DNA of 64,000 bases from positions 1-64,000 of the forward strand of contig JAJYOK010000007.1 in assembly GCA_021796215.1 (NCBI GenBank). The letters run 5' to 3'. This stretch comes from Bacteroidota bacterium. GTDB lineage: Bacteria > Bacteroidota > Ignavibacteria > UBA10030 > UBA8401. Within the stretch, counting starts at the first letter, position 1. The number at the start of each line of letters is the position of its first letter. A program made the translations under genes and the position numbers. Positions 10,201 through 18,948 of this stretch are shown here, piece after piece. The notes beneath the pieces are model-generated. The model searched no databases. It was not told the DNA's origin and was given only the letters and a program-made list of their open reading frames with translations.

Positions 10201-12773
10201 TCCGTTCTTCGCCGAATATAACCTTTGGACAATTTGTTGAAGGCGGAAGCGATTCGGTTATTGCCGGCTACCCGGTCAGGCTGAAACTCTGGTTCAGTAA
10301 CACCGGCACGGATTCACTGCACAATGTGATAATACGCGATACAATTTTTAACGCAGCGTTGAGTGGAATATCTGTTCAGATTGATACATCAAAATATGGT
10401 GTAAAAGACACGGCGACAGTGCATGATTCAATTATTACTTGGAATGTTCACAGCATTCCCAGTGGTATGTTTGATACCTTGCATATTTTACTGCGCACTG
10501 ATCCACGCTTGCCGGGAGGCGTGGCGATAAAGAGTAATGGATACATGCTGCAAAACGGTGCTGAAATTTTTTCTGCAAAAAAGACTATCACAACTGTATC
10601 GAACTCTCAGCTTGCAACATATCTTGTTATCAATAAAACAGGGAACAAACGGACGGCAGAAATCGGTGACGTTGTAACGTATCAAATAACTATCACCAAT
10701 AATAGTCCGGATAGCCTGTATCACCTTCAAATCATTGATCAACTTCCGTACGCATTTACATATTACAAAGGTTCCGGCCATTACAATGGCATAGCACTTG
10801 AACCTGTGAAGCAAAATCGAACTCTTTCATGGACAATTTCGTCTTCACTGGCAAAAGGCACTCCAGCCACGCTAATCTATCAGCTTGTTCTTGGCGCCGA
10901 CGCTCTTGAGAGCGACGGCATGAACAGTGCAATTGCTGTTGCCACAACAATAGATGGTGCTCCGTTGTATTCAGCATCCTCGCAATGGCAGGTGGCGGTG
11001 AAGCCGGGAGTTTTTACCGACCGCGGCATTATTTTCGGTAAAATATTTTATGATGACGATCGAAATGCGTATCAAAGCGACGGAGAAGACGGTGTTAAGA
11101 ATGTTGAAATTTGGATGGAAGACGGTACTCGTATCACGACCGGTGATAATGGGAAATATTCTCTTCCCAATGTTAAACCCGGAGAACATGTTTTACGTGT
11201 GAATGAACGAACCCTTCCGAAGGGCACTGAGCTTACTTTAGGGAAACATAGTTTTGCAGGAGATGCTTCGTCAAGATTTGTAACACTCACTGAAGGCGGC
11301 ATAGCGCGGGCGAATTTTTACGTTAAGCGGACATTTCAGGACAGTTTGACGCAATCGGCTGCTCAGACAATCCGTCTTGCAGCACGAAAAGTTGAAACTC
11401 CCAAAGAAATTCTTGTTCGAAGCGGAGCAGGCGTAGCGTGGCAAAAGAATGTGGCGGAATATGTCCTTCAGTTTAATTACAGCGGGCCGGCATGGATTCA
11501 GCGCATTACAGTTGTTGATTCGCTGCCTGCAGGTTTCGATTACATAAAAGGCTCTGCTACATTCAATGGACAAAGTGTTGAGCCAATAATTGACGGAGAA
11601 TTCTTACGTTGGAACCTGGGCCGCGGCGTATCTCCATTTGAAGGTGAGCTCCACTATCGAGTGCAGGTTCGTTATTTTAAGCTGGAAAAAATTCCTGCAC
11701 GAAGTTATTCTTATCTGGAAATCATGAATGCGGACAGTCTTGTAACTCATCTTGATAAGCTTTGGACGACAACGTATCTCCAAGGCTCACCCTATCAGGA
11801 AACTATTTTTAAGATCGGGTTACCGATGTTTGAGGCAGGGAAAATTTCGCTACAAAATGATGCATTTGAAGCTTTTGACAAAATTTGCTCGATCGTCCGT
11901 AAATACAAGAAAGCGAATTTCATTGTTGTCGGCTTACCTGATTCTGTCGAGGGAAATGCACAACAAATTCAAGGTTCATTGCTTGCTCAGAAAAGAGCGC
12001 AGGTTGCTCTTGATTTTCTTTATCGCAGACTCGGCAAAGACAGCGTGCGTGTAACTTCGGCAGGACTATTTGACGCAGGCACGGGAGGTAACGTACCAGG
12101 GACTCTTGTTGACGAAGCTGCTGAAGAGAATCGTGCGGTGTCTCATGTAGAATTAATAATGCGCGATTATTTTGTGAGTGAGTTGGCCCCCAAACTCCCA
12201 ATTGATTCTGTGGAGGATTTCGCAATAACAGAGAATATTCCCGAGCTAGAAAAATATTACAATGATAAACTTACTGTTTCACCGGATGACCACATTATAT
12301 TTCGCACCAATTTGTTTTCAAATCCGTTGGCAAAAAACAGAGAAGTAGAATTGTTGGACACTATACCAAGCGGTCTTATGATGCAAATAAAAAAAATGTT
12401 TCTGAACGGAATACCCGTTTATTCGTTAGGAAGAAACAGCAATGTGTTCATTTCTCGGATTTCTAGTCTTTTGAAAAAGGGAAGAAATGAAATTTCCTTC
12501 GAGGCTTCAGTAACTCCGCCATTTACAACAGAAACATTAAAAAATGAAATATGGTTGAGAAGAATTAATAATTTTAATGAAGCGACTTTTGAAAAAAGTA
12601 ATGAAGTGAAAATTTTAGTTCAAAAGAAAAGATTACCCCTTTTTGAAAAAGTGGAACGATCCCTCGTGTCATTAAAAAGAGCAAACATGTCTGTTCTGGG
12701 AAGCGAAATTATTAAGCCCCCCGCAGCAAAAGAGCAAAGGGAGCTGCTACACCACTCAGTAAAGCGTAAATAG
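7212..12773 (+). CDS. Giant multi-DUF11 cell-surface protein with SdrD-B-like and OmpA-like domains
   Basis: About 1,850 residues. I chose GTG 7212 because AAAGGTG lies just upstream. GTG 7191 and ATG 7239 are alternatives; the ATG sits directly before the signal sequence (QRFSFSVLLKIFVM, cleavage near YAAG). Several DUF11 repeats follow (for example PGPVTYTLSFTNTGSDSATN and IGDVVTYQITITNNSPDS), with a carboxypeptidase-regulatory-like module around residues 690-790. Near residue 1275 an SdrD-B-like calcium-binding module begins (IFGKIFYDDDRNAYQSDGED). Residues about 1545-1660 resemble an OmpA C-terminal domain: LLAQKRAQVALDFLYRRLG, then EENRAVSHVEL, the usual RA...NR peptidoglycan-binding pattern. 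A further DUF11-like stretch ends the protein. I infer an envelope-anchored stalk or adhesin. The middle position of the OmpA-like domain is unusual. Confidence 0.8.
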   Translation: MKFGLAPKAMQRFSFSVLLKIFVMAITTASSLYAAGTPAGTVIKSEVVVTYTSDKGVRFTVSKEVQLVVKQVAAVNLTPGSLSTTAHLGNFTIFPLTLVNSGNGSDNFSFNAASSSGKEIAVFKDVDGSGSLTAGDTLAGRLTTSGALAEDSSMGIFVRVSIPDDEALNNQSDQTSLTATSNFDAAKKVVSLLNSTVRSPIIHLQNALSVNNPSPTVPGPVTYTLSFTNTGSDSATNVVVSQKLDQRFSFLSATAGGIRSGTDSVLWNLSSIAPGASVTVSVTVNLVQGILNGTIIPDSMNVTFGDGSLRRTKTSNSVTISVTSTSNQPNFDFSYSLPDSNVIAGDTVQIWLKFKNTGSVTADTLTIQNTISDSRLHLLNASGSGVVHGDTVTWRRFHFVPSSSGSVFFRVVIPSGFPAGTFLVSVGTLSWHDYSQTISQHLTVGSFARLEVSVVPSLSVVGSGRTIDYQIIVKNTGNSNALSGVLTDTLGTTGTVVQVSPFPHVVFDGGNAMRWNLGTLPSSSQRTFFLTARAFPNLGTSELRNIASLSASNITEPSIQETLTPIVSVRPATITLHASEQYIFGQVNQDSTKISASLSDSLGSPIPDGVPVVFTTTLGTFSNDTSSFTVFTMNGSASAFLHSADVANDVRTANVTVTAGVPQFGTASAGIDIIMYPNAITGFVKEITGNSVIPVVGAIVRVYSDYDTVHYVGIDTSDDQGLYFVALKHDFTAKYFIAKITALDNFGEPVTWSTIFTQGTQPKPAVKALSSIEGRLQYLGTNSPAPISGIPLFLDSLGLLSAQGSAGKGASTLTFNVQKSITDKNGRYLFENLQPAVYKIWVDSAKYPQYAGCDTIALSGHGIFTINANILVQVDSSAAMTMTVPDTVYADSTYMLLIHVANTGNVNHTNITVRDTLNAHFTFLGAAKSVFDSLSYDSSSHAVEWGSAVMLHKTDTTLWVRVGFVPNIPDGTVLTNRAWMKSDQLSSSLTSQRTMIVRSSPNITFGQFVEGGSDSVIAGYPVRLKLWFSNTGTDSLHNVIIRDTIFNAALSGISVQIDTSKYGVKDTATVHDSIITWNVHSIPSGMFDTLHILLRTDPRLPGGVAIKSNGYMLQNGAEIFSAKKTITTVSNSQLATYLVINKTGNKRTAEIGDVVTYQITITNNSPDSLYHLQIIDQLPYAFTYYKGSGHYNGIALEPVKQNRTLSWTISSSLAKGTPATLIYQLVLGADALESDGMNSAIAVATTIDGAPLYSASSQWQVAVKPGVFTDRGIIFGKIFYDDDRNAYQSDGEDGVKNVEIWMEDGTRITTGDNGKYSLPNVKPGEHVLRVNERTLPKGTELTLGKHSFAGDASSRFVTLTEGGIARANFYVKRTFQDSLTQSAAQTIRLAARKVETPKEILVRSGAGVAWQKNVAEYVLQFNYSGPAWIQRITVVDSLPAGFDYIKGSATFNGQSVEPIIDGEFLRWNLGRGVSPFEGELHYRVQVRYFKLEKIPARSYSYLEIMNADSLVTHLDKLWTTTYLQGSPYQETIFKIGLPMFEAGKISLQNDAFEAFDKICSIVRKYKKANFIVVGLPDSVEGNAQQIQGSLLAQKRAQVALDFLYRRLGKDSVRVTSAGLFDAGTGGNVPGTLVDEAAEENRAVSHVELIMRDYFVSELAPKLPIDSVEDFAITENIPELEKYYNDKLTVSPDDHIIFRTNLFSNPLAKNREVELLDTIPSGLMMQIKKMFLNGIPVYSLGRNSNVFISRISSLLKKGRNEISFEASVTPPFTTETLKNEIWLRRINNFNEATFEKSNEVKILVQKKRLPLFEKVERSLVSLKRANMSVLGSEIIKPPAAKEQRELLHHSVKRK

Positions 12774-12783
12774 CATTATGTAC

Positions 12784-12812
12784 TTGCATTCAACGAAAGG
12801 TTTTCTTATACT
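12784..12812 (+). promoter_or_regulatory. Predicted sigma70 promoter for nirK
   Basis: TTGCAT at 12784-12789, a 17-bp spacer, and TATACT at 12807-12812, 66 bp upstream of the nirK ATG. Just downstream, CAGAC-A6-GTCTG (12818-12833) forms a small perfect inverted repeat over the expected transcript start and could be an operator. The match is by eye. Confidence 0.55.
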
Positions 12813-12877
12813 ATAAACAGACAAAAAAGTCTGAAATTAACAATAACAAGATTAAATGAGCTGAAAGGAAAGACATT

Positions 12878-13897
12878 ATGGAAAAGATTTCAATGTCGAA
12901 GAAGCTGGTGATCATTTTGCCCTTTGTGATGACCGTGTTCTCTTTGTTCTTCTTATCGGGGTGCAATAAAGAAGTGAATCTTCAGAATTCAGTTGAATCA
13001 ATGTCGTTTGCGCCTGACGTTCCGCCTCAAATCACCCGCACGTTTGCCGACACCGTCAGAGTATATTTAAACGCGACAATGAAAGATATTGAGCTTGCGC
13101 CCAACGTCATGTACCACGCTTGGACATTCAATGATCATGTTCCCGGACCGTTCCTTCGCACTCGTGTCGGAGACATACTTGAAGTGCATGTTACGAACAG
13201 CGATCATACCGGCATGTTACACAATGTTGATTTTCACGCCGTCACTGGTCCCGGCGGCGGTTCAATTCTCACCAGTGTTGCGCCAGGGCAAACGCGGGTT
13301 GCATATTTCAAAATGATGCACCCAGGATTATTCGTGTATCATTGTGCAACGCAGCCGATGACAGCACATATCTCTAATGGAATGTATGGAATGATTTTAG
13401 TTCAGCCAAAAAGCGGATTGCCTTCGGTCGACCATGAATACTACGTAATGCAAAGTGAATTTTATACGACAGCGCCGGTTAAAGACTCATTGTTTGTCGA
13501 GTATTCTCCTGAAGACGGAGCGCGTGAAGACCCGCGATTTGTTGTTTTTAACGGCAGCACTGATGCGTTAATGGGTTATCGCGCGCTGAAAGCCAAGACC
13601 GGTGAAACAGTTCGTATTTATTTCGGAAATATTGGACCCAACAAAATTTCATCTTTTCATATTGTTGGCTGTATCATGGACAAAGTATATCGTGAAGGCG
13701 ATCTTGTCAGCGAGCCTGCACGGTCAATACAAACAACGCTCGTGCCTGCCGGCGGTGCCGTAGTCGTCGAAGTTAAACCGATTGTTCCCGGAAATTACAT
13801 TATGCTCGACCATTCAATGTTCAGAATGGAAAAAGGGGCAATGGGAATTTTGAGCGTTGAAGGAGAACCGCGCCCGGATATTTATAGCGGCCAATAA
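12878..13897 (+). CDS. nirK: Copper-containing nitrite reductase, lipid-anchored (AniA-like)
   Basis: Reduces nitrite to nitric oxide in denitrification, on the periplasmic or surface side. The 339-residue protein has a lipoprotein signal with lipobox LSGC (Cys29). Two cupredoxin domains follow. All expected ligands are visible: type 1 copper His115, Cys156, His164 and Met169; type 2 copper His120, His155 and His312 (the last from a neighbouring subunit in the trimer). The catalytic Asp118 (in HNVDFH) and His261 (in SSFHIVG) are also present. The short Cys156-His164 spacing matches the AniA-type class rather than the Alcaligenes/Achromobacter class. AAAGGAAAG upstream supports the start. No nor, nos or cytochrome donor genes are nearby, so it looks like a stand-alone gene with its own promoter. 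Confidence 0.95.
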   Translation: MEKISMSKKLVIILPFVMTVFSLFFLSGCNKEVNLQNSVESMSFAPDVPPQITRTFADTVRVYLNATMKDIELAPNVMYHAWTFNDHVPGPFLRTRVGDILEVHVTNSDHTGMLHNVDFHAVTGPGGGSILTSVAPGQTRVAYFKMMHPGLFVYHCATQPMTAHISNGMYGMILVQPKSGLPSVDHEYYVMQSEFYTTAPVKDSLFVEYSPEDGAREDPRFVVFNGSTDALMGYRALKAKTGETVRIYFGNIGPNKISSFHIVGCIMDKVYREGDLVSEPARSIQTTLVPAGGAVVVEVKPIVPGNYIMLDHSMFRMEKGAMGILSVEGEPRPDIYSGQ

Positions 13898-13935
13898 GCA
13901 ATGATAAATGAAATTCTGTCAAAATTCAGCCGATG

Positions 13936-13964
13936 TTGACACTTCATAAAATCATAAGTAAATT
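13936..13964 (+). promoter_or_regulatory. Predicted sigma70 promoter for nadA
   Basis: TTGACA at 13936-13941, a 17-bp spacer, and TAAATT at 13959-13964. The -10 ends only 6 bp before the nadA ATG at 13971, so the expected transcript start falls on or next to the start codon, which suggests a leaderless mRNA. Confidence 0.5.
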
Positions 13965-13970
13965 ACTTTT

Positions 13971-14936
13971 ATGATTGACGTTTTATCACATACTGATCCG
14001 AAGCTTCACGCGTTGCAGCTTGATTTGAAAGAAGAGATTCTGCATTTAAAAAAAGAATTGAATGCAGTTATCCTTGCGCATTACTATCAGGAATCCGAAA
14101 TCCAAGACTTAGCAGATTTTGTCGGCGATAGTCTTGACCTCTCCCGCCGTGCGGCTTCAACAAATGCTGACGTGATTGTTTTTGCCGGTGTTCATTTTAT
14201 GGCTGAGACTGCAAAAATACTGAATCCGTTGAAGCAGGTTTTGTTGCCGGATATTGAAGCTGGCTGCTCGCTTGCTGATAGCTGCCCTGCTGCGCAGTTC
14301 AAAGCCTTTCGCCAACTGCATCCGGATCACATATCAATTACTTATATCAATTGCTCTGCAGAAGTCAAAGCGCTCAGCGACATTATCTGCACGTCAAGCA
14401 ACGCGGAGAAAATTATAAATCAAATCCCCGTTGAGCGCCCGATTCTATTTTCTCCTGACAGGAATCTTGGCGCTTATCTTCAAAAGAAAACAAATCGCGA
14501 CATGCTTTTATGGAACGGCAGCTGCATTGTGCATGAAACGTTCAGTGAGCGAAAGATTATCGGTTTACAGATTGAACACCCCGAAGCAAAGCTTATTGCA
14601 CATCCTGAATGCGAAGAGCCGATTCTACGACGGGCGGATTTTGTCGGTTCAACCAGTGCCTTGCTAAAGTACACACAGTCTTCACCAGAAAAGGAATTTA
14701 TTGTTGCGACGGAGGTTGGAATTCTGCATCAAATGCAAAAAGCTTGCCCGAATAAGATTTTTATTCCTGCACCGCCGGATGAGAATTGCGCCTGCAATGA
14801 ATGTCCGCACATGAAGCGTAACACAGTCGAAAAGCTTTACTCCTGCATGAAAAACCGCCAACCAGAAATAATTCTGGATGCGTTGCTGATGAAGCGTGCG
14901 TTGACACCAATTCATCGCATGTTGGAGATGAGTTAG
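13971..14936 (+). CDS. nadA: Quinolinate synthase
   Basis: Condenses iminoaspartate with dihydroxyacetone phosphate to quinolinate in de novo NAD synthesis, in the cytoplasm, using an oxygen-sensitive [4Fe-4S] cluster. The 321 residues have the family pattern: LAHYYQ near residue 36, [10 protein letters not shown] near 50, and three cluster cysteines at about Cys99 (EAGCSLAD), Cys185 (NGSCIVHE) and Cys278 (the last Cys of CACNECPHM). The length is usual for the shorter NadA form. There is no Shine-Dalgarno sequence before the ATG; see the promoter entry. nadB and nadC are not in the window, so the gene stands alone between nirK and asnS. Confidence 0.96.
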   Translation: MIDVLSHTDPKLHALQLDLKEEILHLKKELNAVILAHYYQESEIQDLADFVGDSLDLSRRAASTNADVIVFAGVHFMAETAKILNPLKQVLLPDIEAGCSLADSCPAAQFKAFRQLHPDHISITYINCSAEVKALSDIICTSSNAEKIINQIPVERPILFSPDRNLGAYLQKKTNRDMLLWNGSCIVHETFSERKIIGLQIEHPEAKLIAHPECEEPILRRADFVGSTSALLKYTQSSPEKEFIVATEVGILHQMQKACPNKIFIPAPPDENCACNECPHMKRNTVEKLYSCMKNRQPEIILDALLMKRALTPIHRMLEMS

Positions 14937-14980
14937 GTTCACGCCTTTATAAAACTCATTCTAAAAAAGATGCTCTCTTC

Positions 14981-15011
14981 AAGAAATCCCGCTTTCTAAA
15001 CGGGATTTCTT
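14981..15011 (+). terminator. Hairpin terminator after nadA
   Basis: A perfect 11-bp inverted repeat (AAGAAATCCCG and CGGGATTTCTT) with a 9-base loop, 44 bp after the nadA stop. The T-tract is short and interrupted. Confidence 0.65.
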
Positions 15012-15034
15012 GTTCCATGGAGATTCTTCGGAAT

Positions 15035-15063
15035 TTGTGAATCATGCCCAAGTTTCGTATATT
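15035..15063 (+). promoter_or_regulatory. Predicted sigma70 promoter for asnS
   Basis: TTGTGA at 15035-15040, a 17-bp spacer and TATATT at 15058-15063, between the nadA terminator and asnS. Found by eye. Confidence 0.5.
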
Positions 15064-15097
15064 TTTCACGACAAATTTAAAAGGATGAGATTCACAC

Positions 15098-16396
15098 ATG
15101 AGCTCTCGCGTTTACATCGAAAATCTTGCTGATTATATTGGTAAAGAGGTAAGTATTGCCGGCTGGCTCTATAATAAACGATCGAGCGGCAAAATTCGTT
15201 TTCTCATTATTCGTGATGGAACAGGATTACTGCAGGGAGTAATCGTAAAACAGAATGTCAGCGAAGAAGTTTTTAATACTTTCGATTCGCTCACACAGGA
15301 ATCGTCGTTAAGCATACGCGGAACGATTCGCAAAGATGATCGGGCACCGGGCGGTTATGAAATGGATGTGACTCATGTAGAAATTATTTCCATCGCGAAA
15401 GAATATCCCATCACTCCGAAAGAACACGGCGTCGAATTTCTGATGGATCGCCGTCATCTCTGGCTTCGGTCTCAGCGCCAACACGCCATTTTGCGTATCC
15501 GGCACGAAATCATTCGTTCGATTCGGGAATTTTTCGATGGCCGCGGTTTTCTGTTGATGGATGCGCCGATCTTTACGCCAGCCGCGTGCGAGGGAACGTC
15601 CACATTGTTTGAAACGGAATATTTTGATTTAGGAAAAGCATATCTTACACAATCAGGCCAGCTCTATGGCGAAGCCGGTGCATTGGCGTTTGGAAAGGTG
15701 TACGTTTTCGGTCCCACATTCCGCGCAGAAAAATCAAAGACCCGCCGGCATTTGACTGAGTTTTGGATGGTCGAACCGGAGGTGGCGTTCAATGATTTGA
15801 ATGACGATATGGACCTGGCAGAAGAATTTCTTGAACATATTGTCAGCAGTGTTTTGAAGAATCGCTCTGCAGAATTAAAAACACTTGAACGAAATACAAA
15901 ATTTCTGGAAAAGGTGAAGAAACCGCTTCCGAGAATTACTTATGACGAGGCTGTGGCGATTCTTCACAAAAAGGGAACAGCATTTGAGTGGGGGAATGAC
16001 TTTGGCGGAACGGATGAAACAGTTATTTCAGAAGAGTTTGATCGGCCGGTCATGGTACATCGTTATCCGTCGAAAGTTAAAGCGTTCTATATGAAACGTG
16101 ATCCGCAGAATGAAGAACTTGCGCTTGCCGTTGATGTGCTGGCACCGGAAGGTTATGGTGAAATTATTGGCGGCAGCCAGCGTGAGGACGATTACGATAC
16201 GATTCTCAAGCGATTGCACGAACACAATCTTCCGGAGTCCGCTTTCGAATGGTATCTTGATTTGCGACGTTTTGGTTCAGTTCCTCATTCAGGATTTGGT
16301 TTAGGCGTGGAAAGAACAGTTTCATGGATTTGCGGCTTGGATCATGTGCGGGAAACTATTCCGTTCCCAAGAATGATTTACCGCCTGACACCGTGA
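15098..16396 (+). CDS. asnS: Asparaginyl-tRNA synthetase
   Basis: Charges tRNA-Asn with asparagine; a class II synthetase. The 432 residues begin with an OB-fold anticodon-binding domain (about 1-105). The catalytic core has motif 2 at about 208-228 ([21 protein letters not shown] region) and motif 3 near 400 ([15 protein letters not shown]), then [10 protein letters not shown]. The [15 protein letters not shown] form of motif 2 separates it from aspartyl-tRNA synthetase. The length is normal. AAAGGATGAG upstream supports the ATG. It is transcribed alone, between a terminator and a 129-bp gap before the ABC genes. Confidence 0.96.
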   Translation: MSSRVYIENLADYIGKEVSIAGWLYNKRSSGKIRFLIIRDGTGLLQGVIVKQNVSEEVFNTFDSLTQESSLSIRGTIRKDDRAPGGYEMDVTHVEIISIAKEYPITPKEHGVEFLMDRRHLWLRSQRQHAILRIRHEIIRSIREFFDGRGFLLMDAPIFTPAACEGTSTLFETEYFDLGKAYLTQSGQLYGEAGALAFGKVYVFGPTFRAEKSKTRRHLTEFWMVEPEVAFNDLNDDMDLAEEFLEHIVSSVLKNRSAELKTLERNTKFLEKVKKPLPRITYDEAVAILHKKGTAFEWGNDFGGTDETVISEEFDRPVMVHRYPSKVKAFYMKRDPQNEELALAVDVLAPEGYGEIIGGSQREDDYDTILKRLHEHNLPESAFEWYLDLRRFGSVPHSGFGLGVERTVSWICGLDHVRETIPFPRMIYRLTP

Positions 16397-16524
16397 ACTA
16401 TAGGAAAGATAAAAGTGACTGAGTTGATAAAACTTTCTTCACGCATATTAATGACCTTTATACAAATAACTGCACATATATTTGGCAACTCAAATACTCA
16501 ACACGCCCGCTAACTTTACTACGA

Positions 16525-17688
16525 ATGATTAAAGCAGAGCACCTTCGAAAGCAATTCTCCACTGTTTTGGCAGTTGACGATGTTTCTCTGGAAGTCTCCA
16601 GAGGAAAGATTTTCGGACTATTGGGTCCGAACGGCGCAGGAAAGAGCACGACAATTCGGATGCTGCTGAATATTATTCCGCCGGACAGCGGAACCGTAGC
16701 GTTTGACGGCGCACAGTTTCAATCTGCGCTTCAGAATAAGATCGGCTATCTACCGGAAGAGCGCGGGCTTTACAGAAAGAACAAACTCCTCGATTCTATT
16801 CTCTATTTTGCAAGCTTAAAGGGCATTCCTGTAAACGAGGCAAAGCAACGGGCAATACAATGGCTGCGCCGTTTTGATCTTGAACGTTATGCAGGAAAGC
16901 GTACCGAAGAGCTTTCGAAAGGGAACCAGCAGAAAGTTCAATTTATAATTTCAATCCTTCACGATCCTCAATACATCGTTCTTGATGAACCTTTTTCAGG
17001 ACTCGATCCGGTCAATCAGATTTTGCTGAAGGATATTTTGCAGGACTTAAAGCAGCAAGAGAAAGTGATAATTTTTTCCACTCATCAGATGGATTCTGCA
17101 GAGAAATTATGCGATGAAATTTGCCTGATCAATCATGGTAAAATTGTTCTCGAAGGAAATTTGAAGAACATAAAACAGCGGTACGGAAAGAATTCAGTTC
17201 ACATCGAATTCATCGGAGACGGCTCTTTTCTTTCACGCTTGCCTTCTGTGAAGCATGCAACCGTGTATGAAAATTACGCTGAACTGGAATTGGATGGTGA
17301 AACGCACTCACGCGGCTTGCTTTCAAAAATAGCTTCGAACGTAGAAGTGCGAAAGTTTGAATTTGTTGAGCCGTCGCTCAATTCTATTTTCCTTGATGTT
17401 GTAGGTGTGCCGGATCAAACGCACGAAGAAGAACGCACGGAGATTGCTCTCCCGAAAGCCGCAATAAAAAGGGACCCGCGCATTACGAAAGCGCTGTTTT
17501 CATTTATTATTGTTGCAATCGTTACTGTTGTCCTGGTTATCGTTAGTCTGAAAAAAGGCGAAAATGCGTGGACGACCCCGGTGGTGTTTGCCGCAGCAAC
17601 TGTATTTTCTTTATTTAGGTATTTGAAATTAAAGAAGGAAAGCGCAAAGCCCGAAAGAGACTCATTCGAAGGAACCTCACCCAAATGA
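16525..17688 (+). CDS. ABC exporter ATP-binding protein with a C-terminal membrane hairpin (NatA-like)
   Basis: ATPase of an ABC-2 type exporter. Walker A GPNGAGKST (residues 34-42), signature LSKGNQQ (130-136), Walker B YIVLDEP (150-156) and H-loop His187 are intact. The NatA/CcmA-type architecture continues to about residue 300. The last 70 or so residues are unusual: two hydrophobic segments (about 322-344 and 352-368) suggest a membrane hairpin fused to the ATPase, ending in a charged tail. The stop overlaps the next gene's start (ATGA), so ATPase and permease are translationally coupled. By family the exporter may move sodium, drugs or another small substrate; the substrate cannot be told. 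No clear Shine-Dalgarno sequence precedes the ATG. Confidence 0.88.
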   Translation: MIKAEHLRKQFSTVLAVDDVSLEVSRGKIFGLLGPNGAGKSTTIRMLLNIIPPDSGTVAFDGAQFQSALQNKIGYLPEERGLYRKNKLLDSILYFASLKGIPVNEAKQRAIQWLRRFDLERYAGKRTEELSKGNQQKVQFIISILHDPQYIVLDEPFSGLDPVNQILLKDILQDLKQQEKVIIFSTHQMDSAEKLCDEICLINHGKIVLEGNLKNIKQRYGKNSVHIEFIGDGSFLSRLPSVKHATVYENYAELELDGETHSRGLLSKIASNVEVRKFEFVEPSLNSIFLDVVGVPDQTHEEERTEIALPKAAIKRDPRITKALFSFIIVAIVTVVLVIVSLKKGENAWTTPVVFAAATVFSLFRYLKLKKESAKPERDSFEGTSPK

Positions 17689-18938
17689 AGAATAAAGCAT
17701 TCCGCGTTGCGCGGTGGGAATTTATTGAAAAAGTAAAAACGAAGGCTTTCATTATTAGCCTTTTCATGTTGCCGGTCATTATCGGAGTTTTTGCCGTGCT
17801 TCCGGGAATACTTGCATCGAAAGCAGACAATCAAACGCGGAACATTGGCATCATTGACCAGACCGATTCTCTAACTTTACAAATTGCAACAAAATTAGAT
17901 ATAAAATATAAATTGCCGGACGGACGTCCGAATTACAAGCTTATTCCGATCACTGACAATGACACCACACTCGAACACTTGAAGAAACTTGCAACGGCAA
18001 TGATTCTCGGAAACGAAATCGAGGGATATTTCATTTTGCCAAGAGACATCATGACAAAAGGGAATGTTGAGTACCGGTCAGAAAACGTCGGGAACATTCG
18101 TGAACAGGAACGATTTTCTTCTGCAATAGGAGATGTTGTTGTTGAAAAGCGGTTGCTTGCGAGCGGTCTCGATGCACAAAAAATTAAAACGCTGACTACA
18201 AAAGTTGATGTCAAAACGATTAAGATTTCTTCGAAAGGCGAGGAAAAAGAATCAGGGTTTCTGGAAACATTTTTTAGCGGCTATATTTTTATCATGATGT
18301 TGATGTTTCTTGTCATCACCTCAGGGCAGATGTTGATTCGGAGTGTCGTTGAGGAAAAATCAAACCGTATTGTTGAAGTTCTTCTTTCGTCATGCTCGCC
18401 GATGGAATTAATGACCGGCAAAGTTCTTGGGTTAACGCTGCTTGGACTCACTACTGTTTCATTCTGGATTTTGATTTTGATTGGAGTAAATTTTTCTACA
18501 CCAACCCCGTTTCTTAATGTTGATCATTTATTTCTGTTAATCGTTTATTTTGTTTTGGGATATCTGTTGTACGCAGCGGTCTTTGTGGCGGTGGGAGCGC
18601 CCCTGAATACAGAGCAAGAAGCCCAGCAGATGACCAGCTACATCAGTTTATTGCTTGTTTTCCCGATTGCTCTTGCAATTCCAATTATGCAAAATCCGGA
18701 TTCGCTTTTTGCAAAGATTCTCACTCTGATTCCAATTTTCACACCGACCTTTATGGCTCTTCGCTTAGCGATCCAACTGCCGGAGTGGTGGGAAATAGTT
18801 CTTTCGCTGGTTATTCTTTGCGGCTCAATTGTAGTGATGATGTGGGCGGCAGCAAAAATTTTCCGCATAGGAATATTACTGACGGGAAAACGTCCAAGTT
18901 TGAAAGAAATCGTTCATTGGCTCACTACCAATGCATGA
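17685..18938 (+). CDS. ABC-2 type permease (NatB-like)
   Basis: Membrane partner of the ATPase just upstream; the two genes share 4 bp (ATGA). The 417 residues show the NatB layout: a first membrane helix near residues 22-45, a large extracytoplasmic domain to about 195, then five or six membrane helices. The conserved SVVEEKSNRIVEVLLSS segment follows the second helix and is typical of ABC-2 permeases that contact the ATPase. The C-terminus overlaps the upstream alternative start of the next gene, so three genes form one operon. Substrate unknown. Confidence 0.9.
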   Translation: MKNKAFRVARWEFIEKVKTKAFIISLFMLPVIIGVFAVLPGILASKADNQTRNIGIIDQTDSLTLQIATKLDIKYKLPDGRPNYKLIPITDNDTTLEHLKKLATAMILGNEIEGYFILPRDIMTKGNVEYRSENVGNIREQERFSSAIGDVVVEKRLLASGLDAQKIKTLTTKVDVKTIKISSKGEEKESGFLETFFSGYIFIMMLMFLVITSGQMLIRSVVEEKSNRIVEVLLSSCSPMELMTGKVLGLTLLGLTTVSFWILILIGVNFSTPTPFLNVDHLFLLIVYFVLGYLLYAAVFVAVGAPLNTEQEAQQMTSYISLLLVFPIALAIPIMQNPDSLFAKILTLIPIFTPTFMALRLAIQLPEWWEIVLSLVILCGSIVVMMWAAAKIFRIGILLTGKRPSLKEIVHWLTTNA

Positions 18939-18948
18939 AAGGGAAATT

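Noticed and set aside
11752-12054. Small plus-strand frame inside the giant DUF11 gene
   Set aside because: It is a shadow in another frame over the OmpA-like region, without its own start signals.
15098-16396. Aspartyl-tRNA synthetase
   Set aside because: Motif 2 has the asparaginyl form ([17 protein letters not shown]), and the insertion domain of bacterial AspRS is missing.
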